From Tetraselmis striata (lineage: Eukaryota > Chlorophyta > Chlorodendrophyceae > Chlorodendrales > Chlorodendraceae), in assembly GCA_006384855.1 (NCBI GenBank), contig VCJN01002050.1:1-64000 (forward strand): a stretch of DNA of 64,000 nucleotides. Reading direction: 5' to 3'. A program made the position numbers and the translations under genes. Shown here piece by piece: positions 22,274 to 33,561 of the stretch (position 1 is the first letter of the stretch; each line of letters starts with the position of its first letter). The notes under the pieces are model-generated. The model was not told the DNA's origin, searched no databases, and was given only the letters and a program-made list of their open reading frames with translations.

Positions 22274-24390
22274 CTAACCGTTACAGTAAGACTTGTAGCG
22301 GCCAGTCGCCTAGAGCCCCAGACCCCGTGTGGACGGGAGTAGAGCGCGCTGCCCAAAACCCCCATATCATTCCCGAGGGTAGGTACTGTGGGGGCCAAAC
22401 ACCCATGCTGCCCCGCCCGGCAGGCTTCTGCTACATAATATATACAACCCGGGTGATTGGCATGCACCGCCCTTAACTTTTTAAGGGAGCACAGAAAGGG
22501 GGATTTAATATGCCGACTTTTAAAACGGACAAGTCGCGTCTTAAGGAAATGTAGACATTACGAAACATATATATACCCGTAATACATGGGAACGCACGTG
22601 CAGGGAAATCGAGGGGTGCACTTGGGTCTTGGGTTGTAAATCGTGTCATCTACGCAAATCTACCGATGCGCATGATCACAAGCATCGGCGCGACCATATT
22701 CAAAAAACGCAGAATATCTTATTGATGCACGAAGTGTATCTGAAATATAATTCAAAAGTAGCTACGGGTATTACCATTTCCATGCAATGTGCCAAGGAAA
22801 TTTCATCAGATTTTCGATCCGAGCAAAGTTTTGTTTAGAGCTATGTTCTTGGAGTGTCCTTTCCCTCCTCCACCCTAGGGTATATGCGCGTGTCGACGTC
22901 GCCCGCGGCCGATGCCATAAAATTGGCGTGGAGGTCACAGTGAGAGCAATCGCACGCATCACTAGCCTCCCGGACTGTCTCGTAATTATACCGCAATGGC
23001 ACATAATCGCGATGTTCCCAGCCAGGGAAAGGGCTTGTAATCTCCGTATCTACCGTGTAATTGCCACTTTGCTGCTAGGCTCAGTAGTTGCAATGGCGTG
23101 CCCGGCTCGCCCGCATGCCGTAATATGCTACCAGTAGTATGTTGTGACATCCCCATAGTACATTGGGCCCACATCGCGCCTCGCGCGCGTACCCGTAATC
23201 GCTCCGGGTTTCGCCACACTGTACTTTAACGCCTCACAAGCTCCGTGACGACGCAACACCCAACGGTACCGTAGGTCTCAAGCCGGCTAAGTTGCAGTCG
23301 CGCGGACACTTTACCATATGCCGCCCGCCAATCCGGAGCGCCATTGAATAGCCCCTACCGCCCCCGCCGCTGCGAGCCGCCGGCGCCGAGTAGTGGTGTG
23401 CCATGGGGCGTCCGTCGCAACTCCGAGCGCCGTATTCCTCAGGGCAAGGAGGGTCGGACCTCTGCGGAGGGGATTCCGGAACCGGTGACCAAGAGAATCC
23501 GCTGCCGGGCGTCTGGCGCCTTCTTCAGTGACGAAGGCTTAAGGCTTGGGGCTTTAGGGCTTAAAACCCTAAACACGAGGGCTTTAAATCGTGGAACGGC
23601 TTCGGCCATTCAAAGGGAGAATCACCGTGGGCCGGTTTGGGAATGAACCTTGCAGACAATATCCTTTGTATCGATCATGCCATGCATGTATGCAGGTACC
23701 GGTAAAATGGTAAATACGCGCGAATATTTCTCACCATGTGACGTATGCAACAACCATGCACGGTACTGGATACCGCCAGTGGGAGGTGATGCCGGCGGTC
23801 ATATGTTGCACCGCGCGAAACTTTGCTGGTATTTTGGGGTTCACCCCAGCAGGCGAGGTATTTTCATGGAACAGCCGCGGTATTTCTAAGAATGACACGA
23901 GCAAGCGGCATCTCATGGCGCATGCACCCGGTAAGGATTTATTTGATGGCACATAGGGCCGCCGGCTTCGACGATGCGCCAGTCTAATTAGGAATAGCAT
24001 AACGGGATACCAATAAATATATTAATAGCGCTACACGCGTTCCCACACGATGACTCTAGTTCCGTAGTTCGTCCATAGCCTCCATCGCTAAATCACGCAC
24101 AACCCGCCACCGACGGTTCACATTCTGTAGCGAAATTGATTCAAATACTCGGGATGAAAATATCGAAATCCATCGTCAAAATATGCTCGGGATGAAAACA
24201 CGGATGGGGTAATCCTGGATTTCACTATGGATATAATCGGATTATTGCAGTCTTGGAACTCGGCAGAGGCGGTGGCGGGTAATTTTCAGCGGCAGCGTTT
24301 CGCAGGGCCGGGGCGGGAGGGTGGTGCCTACTTTCTAAGTAGGCGGCGGGCGGCAGACCGAAAGGGTAGGATGAGGGAGTATAACAAATC
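22274..24390. other. region without supported genes
   Basis: AT-rich at about 22480-22800. A telomere-like 'TTTAGGGCTTAAAACCCTAAA'-type stretch lies at about 23556-23577. Several open frames have neither splice support nor recognisable motifs. Confidence 0.35.
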
Positions 24391-24611
24391 CACGTACTAC
24401 TAAAAGTAGGATATCGACAACAACAGTACCCACCCGCCCACCGCCGCCTGGGCGGGCCCGACGACCGTCCTCGGCCCTCGGCCCTCGGAATCGCGGGCAC
24501 TTCCTCCGCCTCCCCCCCCGGGTGGGGATGGGGGCGGCGGGGATCGTGCACGGGTGGCGCCTTGGTAGCCTTGGACCCGCCCGTGCTGCCACTGCCGCGG
24601 AGGAGCAGTGT

Positions 24612-25240
24612 GAGCTGGACACCGGCGTTTTACGCCGTTGCTGGTCCGGTCAAGTCCCCATTCGCTGTTCTTTGAGCACCCTCTCCCTTCCTGTCATGTC
24701 GGCGCCTCCACATCACATTCGGCTCAGTGCCGCTATTGGAGTGGCCCGGGATGTTGTGCTGGGGAAGGGAGTTCTACGTTCGGCGGAAGGGGGCGCGACC
24801 GAGCTGGCGGCGGATCGGGCGCTGGGCGGAACAACGCGCGTTGGACACCGGCGTTTTAAGTCGTTGCTGGCCCGGTCGGCTCTCCATTCCCTACTCATTG
24901 AGCACTTTCTCCCTTACTGTCCTGTTGGCGCCTCCACATCACATCCGGCTCAGCGCCGCTATTGGAGTGGCCCGGGATGTTGTGCTGGGGAAGGCGTTCT
25001 ACGTTTGACGGAAAAGGACGCGACGGAGCTGGCGGCGGATCTGGCGTTGGGTGGCCTGCGTTTGTTGCACGCCCGTGGCGCCCCGTTCTGGGTTGGACCC
25101 CCCCACTTCCGCTCCTTGCAGCGAGACCTCAACTGCGAAGCTGTTTTCTTGTCGGTGCCTTCACATCACATTCGGCCTAGTGCCGCTATTGGAGTGGCCG
25201 GGGATTGTGTGCTGGGGACGAGAGCGTCCCTACTGCGTGG
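24612..25240 (+). repeat. 225-bp tandem repeat, about 2.8 copies
   Basis: The block 'CCGCTATTGGAGTGGCC' recurs at about 24734, 24958 and 25183, a period near 225 bp. Flanking blocks such as GGACACCGGCGTTTTA and CACATCACATTCGG recur with it. Reading frames shift between units, so the repeat is not under coding constraint now. Confidence 0.85.
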
Positions 25241-25416
25241 AGCGGCGGCTGGCTGGTGGTGATGCCTGGTCGGTGGCTACCATGGCGGTTCCCGCCTCTG
25301 TTGGCCCGTAGCTGGATTTCCTTCGGGATTTCCTTTTGGATTTCTGTGTGGAGTTTTTGAATGTTGCGTCTAGCACATGTAATCAACAACTAAAAGTAGG
25401 ATGGGGGATGCCGCAC

Positions 25417-25525
25417 CGTGGGTGTTGCCTGTGAGTATGAACTCGTTGGCGTGATCGCGGTAGTCTTGCCCGTCGTAGAGCACGTCCACCGCTGTGGACC
25501 CCTGTGCCAGGCAGCGGGCAGGGGT

Positions 25526-25556
<31 letters not shown>

Positions 25557-26207
25557 TTGGGGGGGGGGGGCGGGCGGGCTCGGATCGCTAGCTCGGCACG
25601 CCATCATGGAAGCACAAGATGATCCGGGGCGGCATGACGTCTCTCCCTATCCTTAACACCCCCCCCCCCTCCCCCCTTCCCAGCAGCTCATCGGCCTCCT
25701 GCAGATGGCGGTCGGTCAGGCATGTAGGGGGTGGCTAGCTCGGCAGCGCACACAGCCACACAAAGAAAGGGTCGCCGATGCGTCTCTATGTCTCTATGCA
25801 GCCCGCGAGGTGCTCCTGCGGTATCACGAGCTGGAGGAGCCGGGCGTTGCCGGGCACGCGTGTCGCCTATCCCAACCGGTAAGGTGTTACCGCAGCGGAG
25901 GAGAGGCCCGCAGCGGCATCATGGATCCATTGGGGCTATGCCCGGAAGGCCTACATAACGAGCTCTGCGCAGCCACAATCGCTTGGAGCGGAGTGGGCCT
26001 ATGGTGATGGAGAGGCTACGGAGGTGTATGTGTGTGGGAGGGGGGGGGGCATCACGGCGTCACAAGGTGAAGGAAAGGGGGTCCATCTTGGGTTGGGGGT
26101 GAAGGGGGGGGTCGCACCTTGAGGTGGCCGCCCTTCAGCAGCACGTACTGCGGCCCAAACTTGTGCAACTCCGCCGCCTTCCTCTCCCCCACCGTGGTGA
26201 CGGGCCG
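25417..26207 (-). pseudogene. remnant of an HMP-P kinase (ThiD-type) gene, two exons
   Basis: ThiD phosphorylates hydroxymethylpyrimidine phosphate in thiamine synthesis. Two phase-compatible exons remain. About 26118-26207 encodes KAAELHKFGPQYVLLKGGHL. 25417-25501 encodes GSTAVDVLYDGQDY and then ILTGNTHG, the beginning of the family's NTHGTGC anion-hole motif. The second exon ends at a donor (CACG|GTGCGG), but the exon that should supply TGC and the C-terminal helices is not found downstream. There the sequence becomes a tandem repeat bounded by copies of ACTAAAAGTAGGAT. No N-terminal exons are found upstream in the window either. It could be a live gene only if very distant exons were used. 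Confidence 0.65.
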
Positions 26208-28080
26208 CCCTCCACCGTGGCGACGGGCGTCCACATGGGGTGCCATGGCTGGTACCGGGTGGCAGCTACATCAGGGGGGGGGGGGGGGGGGGGACTGGCC
26301 AGGGTTGCTTGAGGTCTGTCGGGCACGAGGAATCCCAGACCAGCGAGGAATAGGGGAGGGACGGGGAACTTACAACAAAAATCACAATACAAAGGAGACG
26401 ACTCTTATGCTCAATAGCTCAGAAACCTGACCTTCAGAGGGCTGCACGCTACACGCATTGATTGGTAGACTTATGCGGGTTCGTGCCGCCGGGCCGTAAG
26501 AGACTGCGAGGTCCAGCCCTGAGCCGGCAGCCACAGCATGCACGGACACAGTAAGCACCGCACCGGCTCTGCGTTGCCAATGTACCCACAGCTCGGCAGC
26601 GGTGCGGTGCACGGCGGAGATGACAGCGCTGCGCGGAGGTTTGGATAAATTGGGGGCTCATGGAAGCGCTGTGCATTGATGTTCCACCGATGCTTTCAGA
26701 GCCTCCAGCACACTCATCGGTACTCGTGCAGCACATCATTGCCGGAAGAACAGTGGGTGTTGCACCTCTTACCAATCCGTCACTGAATGCCGTTGCACAA
26801 GGCTTTGTAGTTTCAGGAGAGACTTGGAGGCGCAGGGGGTGGTGCCGGGGTGTAACGCAACCATACAGCCCAGCTGCATGAACCTGCATATGTGCCGGCC
26901 ATAGCCTGTGGCACGCAGCCCTTTGAAGGCCAGCGGCGGTGCTTTCCCCAACAGCGTGGGCAGGCAAGCCGGCAACAACCGGCAGGGCGTTGCCCACACG
27001 GTCTGCCCCTGGCCGGCAGTGATATCGACCGAACGTGACGCTAACATCCACGGCGCCTAGCTTCACGCCATGCTTTTCCCTGCCCACCCCTCTACTCCCT
27101 AATCTTCCGCAAACTGCAATGCAGATATGGTCGCTGCTCCGCACGTGCTGGCGGCTGCCCGTCATGCGCACCGACACAATCGGACGGGTGCGAGCGAGCA
27201 CGCCCGAGACGAAATCATCACCCGGCATGGGATTGGGATTCCGGTCAAGCTTGTCGGGCAGATAGCGAACGCCGGCTGGTTTCTAGATACATGATGAGGG
27301 GGCTGCCGGCCTGGCACAAGTGATGCATTTTGGGTCCGCATGCATGCCCGGAAACTGTTTAATGGCTGCAGGTGACCCAACTGGCGGACTGCCACTTGCA
27401 CGTCGTGCTGTCACTCAGCTCTGGGGTGAGGGGGCACGGTGATGCGGTGGGGAGGGAAAGGAGTCGTCTATGCAAAGATGTTCTGATCCGGTGATATTAG
27501 AGGCACACAGGGTTAGGCGATCTGTGAAATCGATTTCTGCGCTGCGAGTCAATGGCTGTGGGGTAATTGATTTAGGTCTCTGGGAGTGTGTTGCAGCTGC
27601 CGGGCGGTGCACACTGCTTTCCGAGTATCTCGTGCAACTGAGACAAGCGTGCAAGTCGGGGCAGACTATTGGGAGGCACCGCCACACTGTGCGGGGAAAG
27701 CGGCCTGGCGGATTTGGGGGATGGCTGTAGAAGGTGCCTTCAAGGCCTGCCTTCTCGTAGGGCTCGTCCGCTCTTTTGTCAAGCAGCCTCTACACGCCAA
27801 AGTTGGTCTCCCTATACCAGAGTTTGGAGGCGCAGGAAGGGAGGGATTCCGTGTCAGTCTGGGGTAATTTGATAGTGGGATGAGTGGTCGATCTGCGAAT
27901 GGACGGCTTTCAACTGTGTTACTCGGGGCGTACACATCACATATTGTTGGGAGGCTGGATCAATGTGGCGCGGAGCATTGTAACATGCGTGTGTCAGCGG
28001 GGGAGAGGGGGGGGGGTGCATGCATAGGTTGCGTGATCCCTGAGGCGGGAAGGCTGGCTGGCAGGTGCGTGCCCTGATAT
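26208..28080. other. region without supported genes
   Basis: A poly-G tract lies at about 26274-26293. A long minus-strand frame (26449-27228) and a plus-strand frame from the ATG at 26660 overlap with no recognisable motif. I cannot choose between them and annotate neither. Nothing else is seen. Confidence 0.35.
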
Positions 28081-28835
28081 CAGCTTGGTTAGAGCGCTCC
28101 AGCTGGGCGGTACCGAGCCCGTTAGCTCATTTTCCTGAAGTTGCCTGGAATTATCGGCGGAGAGATTTTCGGGGGGGGGGGGGGGGGGGGGGAGCTGTGT
28201 GAGCGTCAGGATCCCCAGAAGACGGGCACCATACGCAATGTTGAGGTATGTATTTCTGCATTCATCTGTATTCCATTTTCTGTCAGATGATCTGTATCAT
28301 TAGCATCTGTATTGCCTTGAGCCAAGGTGTGGGCCGGCAGGGCGGAGGGAGGGGGGCGTACAGAAGGATCAGCCCGGTGAGTGCGCTCCAGCTGGGCGGC
28401 AGCGGCCCCGTCAGCTGGTTGTTGTAAAGCCACCTGAATGAAAAGGGGGCAGGGGGGGGGGCTCTGTGGGAGTCAGGATCCCCAGCAGACGGGCACCATA
28501 CGCAATGTCGAGGAATCTGTATTTCAGCATTCATCCGTATTCCATTTTCTGTTGGATAATCTGCATCATTTGCATGTGTAGTGCCTTGAGCAAAGGTGTG
28601 GGCTGGCAGGGCGGAGGGAAGGGGGCGTACAGGCACTCCAGCCCGGTGAGTGAGCTCCAGCTGGGCGGCAGCGGCCCCGTCAGCTGGTTGGTGTCAAGGG
28701 GTCTGAATGAGAGAGGGGGGGGAATGAAAGGGGGGGGGGGGGGGGGGGGGGGGCTCTTTTAGAGTCAGGATGGGCACCATACACAATGCCGCGGAATTTG
28801 TATTTCTGCATTAATCTGTATTCCATTTTCTGTCG

Positions 28836-28899
<64 letters not shown>

Positions 28900-31764
28900 T
28901 ATAGATAATCTGCATCCTCCGTTTGTGTACGCCTTGAGGCAAGGTATGGGCTGGCAGGGCGGAGGGAGGGGGCGTACAGCTCAATCAGCCCGGTGAGTGC
29001 GCTCCAGCTTGGCGGCAGCGGCCCCGTCAGGTGGTTGGTGTAAAGGTGCCTGAATGAAAAGAAGGGGGGGGGGGGGGGGGGGGGGGCTCTGTGGGAGTCA
29101 GGATCACCGGCAGACGGGCACCAGGCACAATGTCGAAGAATCTGTATTTCAGCATTCATCTGTATTCCATTTTGTGTCGGATAATTTGTATCATCCGTAT
29201 CTGTATTTCCTTGAGCCACGGTGTGGGCTGGCAGGGCAGTGGGAGGGGGGCGCACAGCTGAGTCAGCCAGGTGAGTGCGCTCCAGCTGGGAGGCAGCGGC
29301 CCCGTCAGCTGGTTGTTGTAAAGCCACCTGAAATACAGGGGGCAGGTGGGGGGCTCTGTGATCTCTCTCACGATCCCCGGCAGACGGGCACCAGGCACAA
29401 TGTCGAGGAATCTGTATTCCTGCATTCATCTGTATTCCATTTTCTGTCGGATAATTTGTATCATCCGTATCAGTATCAGCTTGAGCAAAGGTGTGGGCTG
29501 ACAGGGCTGAGGGAGGGGGCGTACAGGCACTCCAGCCCGGTGAGTGCGCTCCAGCTGGGCGGCAGCGGCCCCGTCAGCTGGATGTTGTCAAGGTACCTTA
29601 ATGAGAAGGGGGCGCAGGCGGAGTGGGGGGGGGGGGGGGGGGGGGGGGCTCTGGGGGAGTCAGGATCACCGGCAGACGGGCAGCATACACAATGTCGAGG
29701 AATCTGTATTTCAGCATTCATCCGTATACCATTTTCTATCGAATGATCTGTATCATTCCTATCTGTAGTGCCTTGAGCCAAGGTGTGGGCTGGCAGGGCG
29801 GAGGGAGGGGGGCGTACAGCCCAGACAGCTCGGTGAGTGCGCTCCAGCTTGGCGGCAGCGGCCCCGTCAGGTGGTTGTCGTGAAGGGATCTGAATGAAAA
29901 GGGGGCAGGAGGGAAAGGGGGGGGGGGGGGGGGCGCGCTCTGTGGGAGTCAGGATCACCGGCAGACGGGCACCAGACACAATGTCGAGGAATCTGTATTT
30001 CAGCATTCATCCGTATTCCATTTTCTGTCGGATGATCTGTATCATTCGTATCTGTAGTGCCTTGAGCCAAGGTGTGGGCTGGCAGGGCGGAGGGAGGGGG
30101 GCGTACAGCTGAGTCAGCCTGGTGAGTGCGCTCCAGCTGGGCGGCAGCGGCCCTGTCAGCTGGTTGTTGTAAAGCCACCTGAAATACAGGGGGCAGGTGG
30201 GGGGCTCTGTGATCTCTCTCACGATCCCCGGCAGATGGGCACCAGGCACAACGCCGAGGAATCCGTATTCCGGCATTGATCTGTATTCCATTCTCTGTCG
30301 GATAATCTGCATCATTTGCATGTGTAGTGCCTTGAGCCAAGGTGTGGGCTGGCAGGGCGGAGGGAGGGGTGCGTGCAGCTGAGTCAGCGAGGTGAGTGCG
30401 CTCCAGCTGGGCGGCAGCGGCCCTGTGAGAGTTTTGTTATTCAAGTCTCTGCACCACCGACATACACAGGGGTCTGTCTATGCGCAGGGTTTTTATCCAG
30501 GGGGCAGCCCCTACCGGACCCCCCAGACAGGGAGGCCCCAGGCAGCGATGAGGCAGCTTGCGGAGGCGAGACAAAAGGCGCAATCAGGTGGGTGCAGCTG
30601 TGTTGGGGCCCTACACTTCGATCACCACCCCTGTGCTGTCACAGTCTACGCCCTCAAAGTCACACGCGGTGTTCCCTTCCTGTAGCCAACTTGCCAGCTT
30701 GCTCGGATTTGACTGCGCCAGGTGCCTCAGGACGGCAGTCTGGATGGTTTGCGCATCTACCCGACAAACATCATCCGCCCCCAGCAGCGAGGCCTCGGAT
30801 GAGGATGCCAATCCGCTAGACAGGCCAATCACGGCGGTGCTGCTGCCTGCCACCTCGCCGTAGCTAAGTGTTACCTGGCCGCTCCGCGCCAAAGTAATCA
30901 TGAATGAGCTCCGCTCATTGTTGGAGCCATAGTGCAGCATGTTGTGGTATATCACAGCAAAGGTGTCGGCTGTCTGCAGGTACTTGATGCTGGACTCTGT
31001 GTCGGGCACAAGGTTGGTGAAGAGGCCGGAGATGCGCAACATGCGGCTGTGGGTCGAGGCAGAGCCAGAGTTCCGGGTGTCGCCCTCGCCAAAGGTGAGG
31101 TAGCCGTTGCTCCCCACAAATACGATGTCGTACTGCTGCCCGTAGAAGGGGAAGGTGAAGCCTGCAGAGAACGCCACCTGCTTGAAGGTGTCATCGCCTA
31201 GGGACAAGGAGACGCCCCCGTCCACTCCCGGGGCTGCCCAGCAGGCCGACTTGGTTCTGGCATACATGGGGCTGTTGAAGGTGATGCTGTTGCCGGAGAG
31301 GGCACTTGCAGGCAAGCTGCCGTTGCCAAAAACTTGGAAGGGAGTTGGGGCAGGTGACGGTGTAGGTGCCGGGGTGAGGGCTGGAGTAGCGCCAGGAATG
31401 GATACTTAATGACAGAACTTCAATAAACATTCCACATTCGGCAGAGGCACAGAACAGAAGAAGCGAAAGCAAGAACGGGAAGGAAAATCACATCGGGGAT
31501 ACCCTGTAACTACGTACTACGCGAAGCTGTGAGCCCCCGCTCATATAAACACACATGTGGAGCCTAGTGAAGGGGCTAGGGGGAGGGGCTCAGAAGCTCA
31601 CCGTCAACTCCTACTGCTGGGTTTGATTCTCCGGCTGGAAAGCACCCAAGCGCGAGGCCCGGCCGGTGGTACAGCAGCAGGACGGCGAGTGCCAGCACCT
31701 CAGCGGCAAAGTTGCGGACGAGCCGCTGCCGCCGGTGACGGCCGGCTGCGGCTGCACGGGCCAT
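28080..31764 (-). CDS. secreted leucine-rich-repeat protein with NIDO-like domain and LRR exon array
   Basis: Exon 1 (31602-31764) starts at an ATG and encodes a basic stretch plus a hydrophobic core (VLALAVLLLYHRPGLALG), a signal peptide or anchor. Exon 2 (30615-31404) encodes a Pro/Thr linker, a domain with FTFPFYGQQYDIVFVGSNGY (like extracellular nidogen-type beta domains), and an LRRNT-like cap (SNPSKLASWL...CDFEGVDCD). Nine LRR exons follow. Eight are exactly 72 bp and phase 2-2: 30377-30448, 30107-30178, 29818-29889, 29525-29596, 29256-29327, 28978-29049, 28631-28702 and 28362-28433. Each encodes one 24-residue plant-type LRR (LYNNQLTGPLPPSWSALTGL). The ninth starts at 28144 and seems to read through as the terminal exon. 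No transmembrane or kinase segment is seen after it, so I infer a secreted or wall protein. The C-terminus is the least certain part. Confidence 0.85.
28081..30448 (-). repeat. tandemly duplicated LRR exon-intron units
   Basis: Units of about 270-370 bp, each a 72-bp LRR exon plus one intron. Introns are also homologous: each has a sense-strand poly-C of variable length near the exon's 5' side and a conserved stretch around 'gtcgaggaatctgtatttcagc' on the plus strand. Length differences come mainly from the homopolymers and one (AT)n tract. Confidence 0.9.
28837..28898. repeat. (AT)n microsatellite
   Basis: About 30 AT units inside one intron of the LRR array. The other units lack it, so it expanded after the duplication. 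Confidence 0.95.
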
Positions 31765-32611
31765 GGTCAAAGTGGCGCCGCCTCCGGCGGCACCTGCGTT
31801 ACGAAAGACAACGCGACGAGGTCAAGCAGGCTATCAGCAACCTCTGGGCAGTTTACCCGCACTCGTAGGAAGTGAGTAGTTCGTGAGGGGTGGCCGTGCG
31901 GAGCAGTGGCAGCAGTGCCACTGCAGTTTTGAAAAATACGAACGGCGGAGGCACGACTACCTGTACTACGGCACGACGCACGACGCACTTGGCACAGGAG
32001 AATGCAGGTTGCGGTTGACGAGGGCCACCAGTCCAAATGAGCCTACCTTGTATGCCGGCGAAATCCTCGCCCAATGTTTGATACCCCGACAGTCCAGGTC
32101 CGCAGGAACGGGCAGGTCCGCAGGTGGTGGCTATAATGTGTGGGATCAGTTCGAGAGTGCCCGCGTTCTACTCACGTGCGTGTATCTCCATGCTGGCGTG
32201 AATCACAAAAGGGCAGTAACAAAATCCACCTACTGCTAAAAGTAGTACTAAAAGATCAACAAAGCAATCCGCCTGTGATCGGATCGGCCCGCATCCCGCA
32301 TCACGAGGTGGGATGGATGAGCGATGCGCGCACGGTTTACAGTCCGGGCCACGCGTGCACGTGTGTGCGAGTCGTATGGAGTCGGAAAGTCACTCGCCGG
32401 GCGGTATCTCGATGACGGGCAGCAGCGGACAGCCGCGCGCAGTCAAAGCGGGCAGCAGCAGTCAAAGCGATGACCAGTCGCGATCTGGATTCGGTCATTC
32501 CAGGAAATTTTCCTTCCAGGCAATAATGATGCCATGAATCGGGGTTAAGGTTTTGTCAGTTACAGGTACCTTTCGGTACGCTGCGGTATAAGTAAGCTCC
32601 CTCAGTCACAC
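31765..32611. other. divergent intergenic region
   Basis: Lies between the LRR gene (-) and the HAD phosphatase gene (+), so it probably holds both promoters. It contains copy 2 of the dispersed short repeat (32193-32248). A TATA-like 'gtataagta' at 32586-32594 lies about 20 bp upstream of the next ATG, so it is probably too close to be its TATA box. Confidence 0.4.
32193..32248 (+). repeat. dispersed short repeat, copy 2
   Basis: 'gcgtgaatcacaaaagggca', then 'gtaacaaaatccacctactg' and 'ctaaaagtagta'. Closely related to 46558-46612 on the opposite strand and to 19325-19370. The 'ctaaaagtagga' part also occurs at about 24398 and 25390. Confidence 0.65.
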
Positions 32612-33561
32612 ATGCCGCAAAGCACTTCCCTTCGGAACGTCCCGTTGCGTGGCATGGCACTGCTTCGCGCCTCCGCCCGACTGCAGGCGGCGCTGCTGCT
32701 GGGCGCCGGGGCTGGGTGGGGGGCGTACCAGGCGGCTCACCACCCGCTCCATCTGGTATGGGACCTCGACCACACGCTGCTTCTGTCCATCACGCCGCTG
32801 GACGCCGGGCAGGTCGCCACTGCCACCGCGAAGCGTGCGCCCGACACTTACTTCGATCAGATCGACGACGACTTCCCATTCACGCCCGACGTCCCGAACA
32901 CCCGCACTTGCTGGCGACCCGGCGCACATGCCGCTCTGCGCTTCTGCGGCCTCTTCGCTACGCAGGTGCACCCCCCCCCCCACCTCCCCCCCCCCACACA
33001 CACATAAACGTCATTGTTTTATTTGATTTGGAATTGCATGTTTGGAATCACTCCTCTCGCGAAAGAGCCCTTCCATTCCCTTTCAGAGGTCATTTCCCCT
33101 TCCGTGCCCGCTATGCGCCGTCTGCAGCCCCATTAACCCCCTCTTTTGACCCGCACATACAGCATGTCTTTACCGCAGGGCAGGCCACCTACTGTAGCAA
33201 CATCATAGACCGTCTCGACCCAGAAGGCTCCATCTTCGCCACCATCACACACCGCGACATGGTGCCGCACCACGACTACCACACCGCCGTGCCCGTGGGC
33301 AAAGACCTGACCCGCGTGCCGCAGCTGGTTGAAGCTGGCGCACTGCCGTGCCGCACCATCCTGTTTGACGACCGGCTGGCAAACTTTACCCCGCAGCCAC
33401 GGAACGGCTTGGCTGTGGCGCCCTATACGGACGTGGGCGTGCCTGACTGGGAACTAGCCCGCCTGTGCCTGGTTGCCTTCCTCGCACTGCTCGCTCCCGA
33501 CATCCGCCCGGTGCTGCAGGCGTTTCGCTCGCGGGAACAGGATGCAAAGTTCCCCTCTTGA
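32612..33561 (+). CDS. FCP1/NIF-type HAD phosphatase with N-terminal hydrophobic segment
   Basis: Two exons, 32612-32965 and 33163-33561, join in phase 0; the total is 753 bp and 250 residues. The catalytic motif reads WDLDHTLL (Asp51, Asp53), a DLD-x-T variant of the DxDx(T/V) signature of FCP1/SCP/TIM50/Dullard-type phosphatases. Further family features are VFTAGQATYCSNIIDRLDP (around residues 120-138), an Arg-Asp after THRD, and ILFDDRLANF (Asp187, Asp188) followed by NGL. Residues 24-41 are hydrophobic (LQAALLLGAGAGWGAYQA) after a basic start, so a membrane anchor or organelle leader is likely. An alternative in-frame ATG at 32654 would give a shorter leader. The substrate cannot be inferred. 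Confidence 0.87.

Noticed and set aside
24522..25262. 246-codon plus-strand frame across the tandem repeat
   Set aside because: The repeat units occur in different frames, so the open frame is accidental.
26449..27228. 260-codon minus-strand frame
   Set aside because: No recognisable domain; it starts near a transposon-like region and overlaps an equally plausible plus-strand frame. GC-rich DNA gives such frames by chance.
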